Shown piece by piece: positions 7,805-14,444 of a stretch of DNA of 15,548 bases (the first letter of the stretch is position 1; each line of letters begins with the position of its first letter). Where the stretch lies: positions 1 to 15,548 of the forward strand of contig JAFQIF010000180.1 in assembly GCA_017397695.1 (NCBI GenBank), written 5' to 3'. Origin of the DNA: Clostridia bacterium (GTDB lineage: Bacteria > Bacillota_A > Clostridia > Christensenellales > Aristaeellaceae). Position numbers and translations under genes: made by a program. The notes beneath the pieces were generated by a model. It ran no database searches and was not told where the DNA came from. It saw nothing but the letters and a program-made list of their open reading frames with translations.

Positions 7805-8569
7805 TTATTTGTTGTTGTTGATGATGTATTCGCCCGGGCGCGGGCCGCCGACGAGCTTCTTATCCCACAGCCCGTATTGGTCCGTGTTGCGCAGCGCAGC
7901 GAGCATATAATCCTTCAGGTTGGGATACGTTTTGCTCAGCGTGCGGATGAGCTCCTTGATTTCCTCACGCTTGGAATGGCCGTCCGCCGGACAGGGGTTC
8001 TTGACCACCGGAAGCTCAAGCACTTTTGTCATGTGCTTCACGTGCTTTTCTGGTACGTAGATCATCGGACGGATCACCGTGACGTCCTTGCGCGACAGAT
8101 ACGTGTTGGGATGGAAGGTGTGCAGCCGACCTTCAAACAGCAGGCTCATGAGCAGGGTTTCGATGGCGTCGTCACGATGATGCCCGAGCGCAACTTTGTT
8201 GCAGCTCAGGTCCTTGGCTGCGTCGTTGAGTGCGCCGCGTCGCATCTTCGCGCAAAGCGCGCAGGGATTGCTTTCCTTGCGGACGTCGAAGATGATGTGT
8301 GCGATTTCGGTTTCGATGACGGTGTAGGGCACGTCCAGCTTTTCGCACAGCGCAGCAATAGGCGATACATCGAAGGGTTCCAGTCCCATCTTGAGCGTGA
8401 TGGCCTGCAGGGTAAAATCCTTGCCGGAAAACTTGCGGTACAGCGAGAGCGCGTAAAGCAGCAGCAGACTGTCCTTGCCGCCGGAAATGCCTACGGCAAT
8501 GCGATCGCCCGGGGCGATCATTTCAAAATCGGTGTCCGCCTTGCGGACACAGCCCAAAACAGTTTTCAT
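7805..8569 (-). CDS. TtcA-family tRNA thiolation protein (PP-loop ATPase)
   Basis: The 254-residue protein adenylates a tRNA base and replaces oxygen with sulphur; the named family member makes 2-thiocytidine at position 32. The PP-loop ATP-binding motif SGGKDS is at residues 29-34. The Fe-S ligands expected for TtcA appear as C103-A-L-C106 within CALCAKMRRGAL and C193 in NPCPADG. KVALGHHRDDAIETL (125-139) is the other family block. I chose the ATG at 8569, preceded by GGGGAGG about 10 nt upstream and by a consensus promoter; the upstream in-frame ATG at 8668 lies beyond that promoter and is rejected. Bacillota carry several TtcA/TilS-like paralogues, so the exact target base is uncertain. 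It is convergent with the DUF368 gene and divergent from metK. Confidence 0.88.
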   Translation of the reverse strand: MKTVLGCVRKADTDFEMIAPGDRIAVGISGGKDSLLLLYALSLYRKFSGKDFTLQAITLKMGLEPFDVSPIAALCEKLDVPYTVIETEIAHIIFDVRKESNPCALCAKMRRGALNDAAKDLSCNKVALGHHRDDAIETLLMSLLFEGRLHTFHPNTYLSRKDVTVIRPMIYVPEKHVKHMTKVLELPVVKNPCPADGHSKREEIKELIRTLSKTYPNLKDYMLAALRNTDQYGLWDKKLVGGPRPGEYIINNNK

Positions 8570-8603
8570 CGACAAGATGCCTCCCCTGAGTGTTGCAGTG
8601 GAG

Positions 8604-8632
8604 ATTATACAGGCACAGAATGATTCTGTCAA
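8604..8632 (-). promoter_or_regulatory. Consensus sigma-A promoter for the ttcA-like gene
   Basis: On the minus strand TTGACA (8632-8627) and TATAAT (8609-8604) are separated by exactly 17 nt. The predicted start near 8597 leaves a leader of about 28 nt before the ATG. Confidence 0.92.
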
Positions 8633-8661
8633 GAAGAGAGGCTTCTGCCAGGAAATTCTTC

Positions 8662-8690
8662 TTGACAAAAGAAAAGAAGTCTGATATCAT
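8662..8690 (+). promoter_or_regulatory. Sigma-A promoter for the SAM riboswitch-metK transcript
   Basis: TTGACA (8662-8667) and TATCAT (8685-8690) are 17 nt apart. Transcription should begin near 8697, about 27 nt before the aptamer. Its -35 box is 29 nt from the -35 box of the divergent ttcA-like promoter. Confidence 0.9.
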
Positions 8691-8723
8691 AATTCAGCTT
8701 TCATAAGGAAGCGAACTCAATAA

Positions 8724-8821
8724 CCTTATCCAGAGCGGTGGAGGGAATAGGCCCTGTGAAGCCCGGCAACCGGAGTCAAATCCGGTGCTAAATCCTACGA
8801 CAGCGATGTCGGCAGATGAGG
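8724..8821 (+). ncRNA. SAM-I (S-box) riboswitch aptamer
   Basis: The conserved S-box core is plain: AGAGCGGTGGAGGGA followed by GGCCCTGTGAAGCCCGGCAACC and GGTGCTAAATCC. P1 forms between 8724-8730 and 8815-8821 (7 bp, one G-U). P3 is CCGGA (8770-8774) with TCCGG (8781-8785). P4 is CGACA (8798-8802) with TGTCG (8807-8811), closed by a GCGA tetraloop. The aptamer binds S-adenosylmethionine and, with the terminator at 8839-8871, should shut off metK when SAM is plentiful. Confidence 0.97.
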
Positions 8822-8838
8822 TGTGGTGAAGATATAAG

Positions 8839-8871
8839 CCGCTCTGATTTTGCGTAATCGGAGCGGTTTTT
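8839..8871 (+). terminator. Riboswitch expression-platform terminator upstream of metK
   Basis: CCGCTCTGATT (8839-8849) pairs with AATCGGAGCGG (8856-8866), 11 bp with one G-U pair, and is followed by TTTTT (8867-8871). It lies 17 nt after the aptamer P1 stem and 41 nt before the metK start, as expected for a SAM-triggered attenuator. Confidence 0.93.
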
Positions 8872-8912
8872 CTGATGACCTTTGCGCTGGCACACATACA
8901 AGGAGAATATAT

Positions 8913-10103
<1,191 letters not shown>

Positions 10104-10142
10104 GCGTGTTTCTTAAAATCGGCGCGAAGCGTAATAGGGAGT

Positions 10143-10163
10143 CTGAGGGACAATGTCGCTCAG
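10143..10163 (+). repeat. Small hairpin in the metK 3' untranslated region
   Basis: CTGAG-G-GAC (10143-10151) pairs with GTC-G-CTCAG (10155-10163) around an AAT loop, with one G-G mismatch. No T run follows. The rest of 10104-10206 shows no gene. Confidence 0.4.
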
Positions 10164-10206
10164 GAGGGTTTGGGCGGCAGCTCAACGTATCCGAATCAAT
10201 GAATAG

Positions 10207-10248
10207 AAATCCCGCAGAAGCGGCTTGCGCCGTTCATGCGGGATTTTT
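10207..10248 (+). terminator. Rho-independent terminator of metK
   Basis: AAATCCCGCA (10207-10216) pairs with TGCGGGATTT (10237-10246); an interrupted upper stem contains CGGC (10221-10224) and GCCG. It is followed by TTTTT. On the opposite strand only a three-T run follows, so it could at most weakly end the convergent coat genes. Confidence 0.9.
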
Positions 10249-10253
10249 GCGTC

Positions 10254-10502
10254 TCAGTTTGCCTGCGCGAATTTCTGCTTCACCTGAGCCAACTGCTGCG
10301 CGTCGGCCTGCTCCGTTTGATACCAGCCCTTGGCGGTCATCTGTTTGTAGATGTCGTCCTGCATGTTTAGGCTGTCGGCGAGGGCCGTATCAAACGCCTG
10401 ATGGATATTCTGCGTGGAGGATTCCACAGTGCCGTGCATGTACAAATCGCACATGCCTTTTGTTGTCAGGAGAAGATTCTCCATGATCGCCTGATCGTTC
10501 AT
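10254..10502 (-). CDS. Small CotF-like spore coat protein
   Basis: The 82-residue protein matches the coat protein F domain: MENLLLTTKGMCDLYMHGTV and the ESSTQNIHQAFDTALADSL segment, then NMQDDIYKQMTAKGWYQTE. The GWY near residue 60 is a usual feature. It is predicted all-helical and ferritin-like in pattern. Such proteins coat endospores in Bacillus, though many clostridial members are assigned only by similarity. The ATG at 10502 (minus strand) has AAAGGAGG upstream. It follows the 57-residue relative after 12 nt, so the two are co-expressed. I see no clear sporulation sigma promoter. Confidence 0.85.
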   Translation of the reverse strand: MNDQAIMENLLLTTKGMCDLYMHGTVESSTQNIHQAFDTALADSLNMQDDIYKQMTAKGWYQTEQADAQQLAQVKQKFAQAN

Positions 10503-10514
10503 ATGCCGCCTCCT

Positions 10515-10688
10515 TTATACGAGCTGATAGAACTGGTTGAACAGATCCTGATGCGCCGCTTTCATGCGGTTTACGCAGTCGCGCAGCATGGGATCGGTCA
10601 GCGCCTGCGCTGCCTGCTGGCACTGATTGATCAGGAATTTCTCGTGGCCGAGCGCGTCTTCGATGTAGAGCAGTTCCTTGGGACTCAT
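10515..10688 (-). CDS. Very small CotF-related coat protein partner
   Basis: This 57-residue helical protein (MSPKELLYIEDALGHEKFL...NQFYQLV) is of the type commonly found as the partner of short CotF proteins in Clostridia; similarity to the first half of the coat F helix bundle is the basis for the call. The start is the ATG at 10688, which has GGAGGTGA, a perfect anti-16S match at 10700-10693, just upstream. An in-frame ATG at 10706 would put that ribosome site inside the gene and is rejected. It lies 12 nt before the 82-residue CotF-like gene. Role in the spore coat is inferred from family and pairing. Confidence 0.75.
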   Translation of the reverse strand: MSPKELLYIEDALGHEKFLINQCQQAAQALTDPMLRDCVNRMKAAHQDLFNQFYQLV

Positions 10689-10734
10689 GCAATCACCTCC
10701 GGACATAGGATTACAGGAAATATCCGAAGATATA

Positions 10735-10761
10735 CAAAAAAATCCCGGCTGATGCCGGGAT
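10735..10761 (-). terminator. Rho-independent terminator after the secreted split-barrel gene
   Basis: On the minus strand ATCCCGGC (10761-10754) and GCCGGGAT (10749-10742) form a perfect 8-bp stem with a 4-nt loop, followed by a run of T to 10736. It separates the secreted protein gene from the coat gene pair. Confidence 0.92.
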
Positions 10762-10778
10762 AGAACGTGCGCAGGGGA

Positions 10779-11279
10779 TCAACCGAGCGGGCGGATCTCC
10801 GTGATTTCAAAGAACATGGCGCCGGGACGGCCGGACGCATTGAGCACCTCGGCCAGGGACGGATCTTCGAGTGCCTTGAAGCGGATGCGCGCGCCGGATA
10901 CGGAGTAGGGCTTGGCGCCTTCTTCGCTGCCGGGGAGCGCGGCATATACAGCCTGGCCTACGCCGTTGGCTTCAAGGTTGGCCTTGGACTGATTCTCTGC
11001 CAAACCAAGCTGGAGATAGTACTGATCCTCATGCTTGACCATGGAGAAAATGAAGTACGCGGTATTGGGCGTGCCGTCGGGGTTGGTGGTGCTCACAAGG
11101 TATGTGCCGGAGAACGCGTTGATGGCGTTCATGAGGTCGTCGCCGGTCAGCGCGCTGTCGGCATAGAAGTCGGCAACGGAGGCGGAGGTAATAGCGTCGG
11201 GGGATTCGGCGGAGGCACACATCATCAGCATGCAGACGAGCGCACAGGCGAGCAAGAGAATCCTGATCAGGTTTTTCAT
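10779..11279 (-). CDS. Secreted protein with a pyridoxamine-phosphate-oxidase-like (FMN split-barrel) domain
   Basis: The 166-residue product begins with a signal peptide: KNLIR, a hydrophobic core (residues 7-20) and a likely signal peptidase I site after A24 (CASA-E). The mature part resembles the PNPOx-like split barrel: AFSGTYLVSTTNPDGTPNTA matches the first strand pair, and LGLAENQSKANLEANGVGQA matches the 'S-K-x-x-N-L' turn where FMN-binding relatives contact the cofactor phosphate. Relatives are normally cytosolic, so export is notable. The ATG at 11279 is preceded by AGAAAGGAT at moderate distance; the longer reading frame up to 11423 would run into the tRNA gene and is rejected. It has its own promoter and terminator. 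Cofactor and substrate are unknown. Confidence 0.7.
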   Translation of the reverse strand: MKNLIRILLLACALVCMLMMCASAESPDAITSASVADFYADSALTGDDLMNAINAFSGTYLVSTTNPDGTPNTAYFIFSMVKHEDQYYLQLGLAENQSKANLEANGVGQAVYAALPGSEEGAKPYSVSGARIRFKALEDPSLAEVLNASGRPGAMFFEITEIRPLG

Positions 11280-11318
11280 AAGGCAAACATCCTTTCTTCT
11301 GGAATCTATTCTGAGTAC

Positions 11319-11347
11319 AGAATAAGGGAAAATGTGAATTACGTCAA
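11319..11347 (-). promoter_or_regulatory. Sigma-A promoter of the secreted split-barrel gene
   Basis: On the minus strand TTGACG (11347-11342) and TATTCT (11324-11319) are separated by 17 nt. It lies between the tRNA terminator and the gene start. Confidence 0.8.
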
Positions 11348-11360
11348 GCAAAATGAAAAA

Positions 11361-11387
11361 GAAAAACCGGAAGCAACCGCTTCCGGT
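11361..11387 (-). terminator. Rho-independent terminator of tRNA-Lys
   Basis: On the minus strand ACCGGAAGC (11387-11379) pairs with GCTTCCGGT (11374-11366) around a GGTT loop, followed by TTTTTC. It begins four nt after the CCA end of the tRNA. Confidence 0.92.
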
Positions 11388-11390
11388 ACT

Positions 11391-11466
11391 TGGTGCACCA
11401 TCAGGGACTCGAACCCGGGACACCCTGATTAAGAGTCAGGTGCTCTACCAACTGAGCTAATGGTGC
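11391..11466 (-). tRNA. tRNA-Lys, anticodon CUU
   Basis: The 76-nt cloverleaf reads from 11466 to 11391 on the minus strand. The acceptor stem is GCACCAT with ATGGTGC, the D arm carries GCTCAGTTGGTAGAGC, the anticodon stem is CCTGA/TCAGG with loop CTCTTAA (anticodon CTT at 11433-11431), and the T arm contains GGTTCGAGTCC. CCA is encoded. It has its own promoter and terminator, so it is a single-gene transcription unit. Confidence 0.97.
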
Positions 11467-11510
11467 ATGAGTTTTGCTTTTGTGAGGGGCTGTTCCTCTC
11501 AACGGATAAT

Positions 11511-11539
11511 AGTATATCACGATGCTCGACAGAATGCAA
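11511..11539 (-). promoter_or_regulatory. Promoter of tRNA-Lys with A/T tracts upstream
   Basis: On the minus strand TTGCAT (11539-11534) and TATACT (11516-11511) are 17 nt apart. Directly upstream of the -35 box (11540-11580) are alternating T and A runs of six to seven bases, resembling an UP element. Confidence 0.8.
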
Positions 11540-11609
11540 GCCTTTTTTCAAAAAAAGCACCTTTTTTTCGAAAATCTATATTCGACAGATTGGCTGTGCA
11601 AAAAGGAAG

Positions 11610-11636
11610 AAAAAACCCACCGCGTTTAGCGGCGGG
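11610..11636 (-). terminator. Rho-independent terminator of the TPR-like membrane protein gene
   Basis: On the minus strand CCCGCCGC (11636-11629) pairs with GCGGTGGG (11623-11616), with one G-U pair and a TAAAC loop, followed by a run of six T. It begins 9 nt after the stop codon. Confidence 0.92.
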
Positions 11637-11645
11637 CCTGAGGCA

Positions 11646-12476
11646 TTATGCGTGGGCGTCGTTCTTGGCAGGCAGCTCGGCAAGCATCTGTGCGGCAGCT
11701 TTTCCGGGATACAGCTCGGGGGCAAGCTTGACGATCTGCTTGAGCAGCGTTTCAGCTTCGCGGCGGTTGTTCACGGCCAGATCGGCACGGGCCACCCACA
11801 GGGAGATGGTGATCCTGTGCAGCTGCTGCGTGTTGTTCTGGACCAGGCTTTTCAGTGCTTCGATATCGGCTTTACCGGTTTTGAGCAGCTTGAGGCCCTG
11901 TTCATTGAGTTCGGTGCTGAAGGCCATACGCTTTTTTTCCGGCTTGGCGGCCTGGAGGGCTTCCAGCTGCTTCCTGAGTTCGAGCAGCTTGTCCATGTAT
12001 TTCTGCGCGTTATTCAGATCATCCTTCTGCTCGGCGCAGTAGCACAGGTTGCTTGCGATGGCAAATTGCGCGAGCAGATCATTTTCCTTTCTGCCGGTGG
12101 AGGGGAGGGGATAGGCGGACAGAAGCGCAATTGCATCGTCGAATCGGCCTTGTGCGCAGTATGCGTTGGAAGTATGCAGGCGAAGCGTGAGGCCGACGTT
12201 CGGGTTCTTGACCTTGACCTTGAGCAGCGGCTCGTAATCCTTGAGGAAACCTTCGACGTCCAGCTGATTATACAGGCGCGCAAGCAACTGGTTATGCACG
12301 TTGGCGGCAATCAGATTCTGCGCAAGGATGACAAATGCGATTGCAATCAGGCACAGAATCACAGTTGCAGCCGGATTTGCAGCGGGATTCATGATGATCA
12401 AAACGCCGCCCAATGCAACGCAGCATGCGCACAGAAGCAGCATTCGGTTCTTGATTCTTGGAAACAGCTGAATCAT
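11646..12476 (-). CDS. Membrane-anchored TPR-like protein of unknown function
   Basis: I do not recognise a named family. The 276-residue product has two N-terminal membrane helices (about residues 12-29 and 37-57), joined by a short loop, so the bulk lies on one face of the membrane, probably the cytoplasm. Residues about 60-265 are helical with TPR-like spacing: AYCAQGRFDDAIALLSAYP, ASNLCYCAEQKDDLNNAQKY and ADLAVNNRREAETLLKQIV each look like helix-turn-helix repeats with the A/G pattern at key positions. The start at 12476 has AAGGAG 8 nt upstream and the gene has its own promoter and terminator. Its neighbours give no clue. A scaffold or assembly role would suit TPRs but is a guess. Confidence 0.75.
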   Translation of the reverse strand: MIQLFPRIKNRMLLLCACCVALGGVLIIMNPAANPAATVILCLIAIAFVILAQNLIAANVHNQLLARLYNQLDVEGFLKDYEPLLKVKVKNPNVGLTLRLHTSNAYCAQGRFDDAIALLSAYPLPSTGRKENDLLAQFAIASNLCYCAEQKDDLNNAQKYMDKLLELRKQLEALQAAKPEKKRMAFSTELNEQGLKLLKTGKADIEALKSLVQNNTQQLHRITISLWVARADLAVNNRREAETLLKQIVKLAPELYPGKAAAQMLAELPAKNDAHA

Positions 12477-12510
12477 AACGTAAACTCCTTATGGGAAAAT
12501 CAATGTATAC

Positions 12511-12539
12511 AGTATATCTGTTGTTTCCAAGAAAAGCAA
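12511..12539 (-). promoter_or_regulatory. Sigma-A promoter of the TPR-like membrane protein gene
   Basis: On the minus strand TTGCTT (12539-12534) and TATACT (12516-12511) are separated by 17 nt, leaving a leader of about 28 nt. Confidence 0.75.
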
Positions 12540-12540
12540 T

Positions 12541-12907
12541 TCTTTTTTACCCTTGGCTAATGACAGATTCTGACGGCAAAATGATACATACAAATTAGTA
12601 CAAAAAGCAGCGGGTAAGAAGCGGCAGTGTTTTGCAGACAATATCAAATATCGATTGCAATGATTATCTTTAGCGGAAAGTTAACAATAAAGGATAGAAC
12701 TCCATAAAAAACGATTCTGAATTTCATGGAGACAGCCAGTAGAATGATTGAAGGGTGAGTTGTAAAATATTTACTATAAATCGCTTGTAAATTTATGCAA
12801 GACTGTTAAGTTTTCTTAACGAATGGACGAATGCATGTGCAAATTGATGCGGTATGTCATCCGGCGAAAGTCCGGCTGATATAAAAAACATTAGGGGAGG
12901 AACCAAA
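12541..12907. other. AT-rich non-coding region ahead of the TRAP operon
   Basis: About 370 nt carry no convincing gene in either strand and are clearly richer in A/T than the flanking genes. Visible elements are a dyad CTCCAT (12700-12705) with ATGGAG (12726-12731), a possible weak promoter TTGAAG (12748-12753) with TACTAT (12772-12777, 18-nt spacer), the palindrome at 12805-12820, and a short CCGG/CCGG repeat at 12861-12876. No known riboswitch was recognised. Confidence 0.6.
12805..12820. promoter_or_regulatory. Palindromic candidate operator upstream of dctP
   Basis: GTTAAG-TTTT-CTTAAC is a perfect 6-4-6 inverted repeat, 88 nt before the dctP start and about 28 nt after the candidate -10 box, a good place for a repressor. 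It resembles a Rex site (TTGTTAA-N4-TTAACAA), but the TTAA halves are 6 rather than 4 nt apart, so Rex is unlikely. Confidence 0.5.
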
Positions 12908-13882
12908 ATGAAAAAGATCCTTGTCGTGGCGCTGGCGCTCATCATGTGCTTCGCGCTGTGCTCGGTGGCGTCTGCCAAGACCTACCAGCTGAAGATCTCC
13001 ACCACCCAGACCGATTCTTCCATGATTTACGCGGGCCTGCAGGCCGCCGCCGATGAAATCATGGAGAAGACCAATGGCGAAGTGAAGGTCACCATCTATC
13101 CGTCTTCCCAGCTGGGCGGCGAAGAAGACATGATTGACCAGGCGATCGCCGGCATCGGCGTCGCGGTTCTGACCGACGCTGGCCGTATGTCCAGCTACGT
13201 GGGCGACATCGGCATCTTCAACATGGCGTACTTTGTTGACAGCTACGAGGCTGGCCTGAAGGTCATCGCGACCGATACCTTCCAGGGCTGGGTCGAGGAG
13301 CTGGCCAACAACCACGGCATCCGCGTCCTGTGCTTCAACTACTACGACGGCGCGCGCTCCTTCATGCAGAACAAGGAAGCGTACACCCCGGCCGATCTGA
13401 AGGGCCTGGTTACCCGTACTCCGGGCGCCGCTCCGTATAACGAGTCCATCACCGCGATGGGCGCCACCCCGTACAACGTTGCCTGGTCCGAGGTTTACAA
13501 CTCCATCCAGACCAAGGCGATCGACGCGTGCGAAGTGCAGTACACCTCCGCCGTGTCCTCCCATATTTATGAGGTCTGCAAGTACGTGACCAAGACCGAG
13601 CACATCAACCTGTTCAACTGCCTGATCGCGGGCGAAGCCTGGTTCAAGAAGCTGCCGGCCGAGTATCAGCAGATCGTGCTGGACGCTTGCTACAACAACG
13701 CGTACGACAACGCGATGTCCATCGTCGCCGCTCAGGCCGACATGGAGAAGACCCTGGTTGACAACGGCATGACCATCATCGAGGTGGACAAGGCCCTGTT
13801 CAACGAGGCTGTTGCTCCGGCTTACGAGAAGCTGGGCTGGACCGAGCTGCGCGCCAAGATCTACGAGGAAGCCGGCATCTAA
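12908..13882 (+). CDS. dctP: TRAP transporter substrate-binding protein, DctP family
   Basis: DctP captures a substrate, usually an organic acid, outside the membrane and hands it to the DctQM permease. The 324-residue protein has a signal peptide (KK, core 4-18, cleavage after A23 in SVASA-K) and the family blocks SSQLGGEEDMIDQAIAGIG, LKGLVTRTPGAAPYNESITA with the carboxylate-binding arginine R170, and GATPYNVAWSEVYNSIQTKA. There is no lipobox cysteine, unusual for a Gram-positive binding protein. I chose the ATG at 12908 with GGGGAGG 7 nt upstream; the ATG at 12854 adds residues before the signal peptide and is rejected. Codon use is extremely biased (ACC, ATC, GCC, AAG), on par with the ribosomal genes, implying very high expression. 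The ligand cannot be read from sequence. Confidence 0.95.
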   Translation: MKKILVVALALIMCFALCSVASAKTYQLKISTTQTDSSMIYAGLQAAADEIMEKTNGEVKVTIYPSSQLGGEEDMIDQAIAGIGVAVLTDAGRMSSYVGDIGIFNMAYFVDSYEAGLKVIATDTFQGWVEELANNHGIRVLCFNYYDGARSFMQNKEAYTPADLKGLVTRTPGAAPYNESITAMGATPYNVAWSEVYNSIQTKAIDACEVQYTSAVSSHIYEVCKYVTKTEHINLFNCLIAGEAWFKKLPAEYQQIVLDACYNNAYDNAMSIVAAQADMEKTLVDNGMTIIEVDKALFNEAVAPAYEKLGWTELRAKIYEEAGI

Positions 13883-13901
13883 TTCATCAGAAGCCGAACA
13901 G

Positions 13902-13929
13902 GGGCGCAGCTGCTTCTGCTGCGCCCTTT
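13902..13929 (+). terminator. Intercistronic hairpin between dctP and dctQ
   Basis: GGGCGCAGC (13902-13910) pairs perfectly with GCTGCGCCC (13918-13926) around a 7-nt loop and is followed by only TTT. It looks like a leaky terminator or 3' stabilising hairpin that would keep dctP mRNA above that of the permease genes. Confidence 0.75.
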
Positions 13930-13958
13930 ACTCAGGCATTTGAAGGAGCGTTATTCTT

Positions 13959-14444
13959 ATGAAGAAAGCATATGAAAAGTTCTGCCAGCTCGAGCAGTGG
14001 ATTGCCATGCTTCTGCTGGCAGGCATCACGGTGCTGGTCTTTGTATCGGCCATGATGCGTACCCTCGGCTTCCCGCTCAACTGGGCGCAGGATGCCGCAC
14101 TGATCATGTTTGCCTGGCTGTCCTTTATCGGCGGCGATATCGCGCTGCATTCCACTGGCCTCATCGGCGTGGATATGATTGTGACGCATTTCCCCAAGAA
14201 TATTCAGAAGGGAATTGATATTCTGTTCAAGGGAATCATGCTGGCGTTCCTGGCTGTGCTGGTTATCTATGGATTCCAGTACGTCGCCACCGGCTATAAG
14301 CGTCTGATCACCACGCTGAATGTGTCCTATGCGTTTGTTACCGCGTCTGTTCCGGTTGGTGCGCTGCTCATGATCATTTCTGTCGGCACCAACCTGTACA
14401 AGAGCATCAAGACGCCTGTTGAGAAGTGGGGTGAAAAGGCATGA
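13959..14444 (+). CDS. dctQ: TRAP transporter small permease subunit, DctQ family
   Basis: The 161-residue protein has four membrane helices (about residues 13-34, 47-64, 86-106 and 124-146), as in DctQ, the small membrane partner that scaffolds DctM and docks DctP. The motif LNWAQDAALIMFAWLSFIGG matches the conserved 'W-x-E/D-E/D-x-A' stretch of the family between helices one and two. The ATG at 13959 has GAAGGAG about 11 nt upstream. Its TGA overlaps the dctM start (ATGA), so the two are translationally coupled. It lies 76 nt behind dctP, across the hairpin. Confidence 0.92.
   Translation: MKKAYEKFCQLEQWIAMLLLAGITVLVFVSAMMRTLGFPLNWAQDAALIMFAWLSFIGGDIALHSTGLIGVDMIVTHFPKNIQKGIDILFKGIMLAFLAVLVIYGFQYVATGYKRLITTLNVSYAFVTASVPVGALLMIISVGTNLYKSIKTPVEKWGEKA

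Noticed and set aside
7787..8623. 278-codon open frame on the plus strand opposite the ttcA-like gene
   Set aside because: The minus strand carries the PP-loop motif, CxxC and a good ribosome site and promoter; the plus frame is its shadow.
10767..11432. 221-codon plus-strand frame over the secreted split-barrel gene
   Set aside because: It is Gly/Glu-rich, lacks a domain, and overlaps the tRNA and its terminator; the minus strand has a signal peptide, promoter and terminator.
11537..11580. A/T-run hairpin as a terminator
   Set aside because: The stem would be almost only A-T pairs with a two-base loop and is positioned upstream of the tRNA promoter; an UP-like element explains it better.
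11460..12560. 366-codon open frame on the plus strand opposite the TPR-like gene
   Set aside because: It begins inside the tRNA-Lys gene on the other strand and crosses a terminator and a promoter of the real minus-strand genes.
12802..12822. Rex operator in front of the TRAP operon
   Set aside because: The TTAA half sites are 6 nt apart instead of 4 and the outer bases (TTG, CAA) are not conserved, so this is listed only as a palindrome of unknown owner.
12854..12907. Longer DctP starting at the ATG at 12854
   Set aside because: It would place 18 polar residues before a standard signal peptide and would bury the strong GGGGAGG ribosome site.
12857..13603. 248-codon minus-strand frame opposite dctP
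   Set aside because: Low-complexity Gly/Val/Asp/His-rich product caused by the codon bias of dctP.
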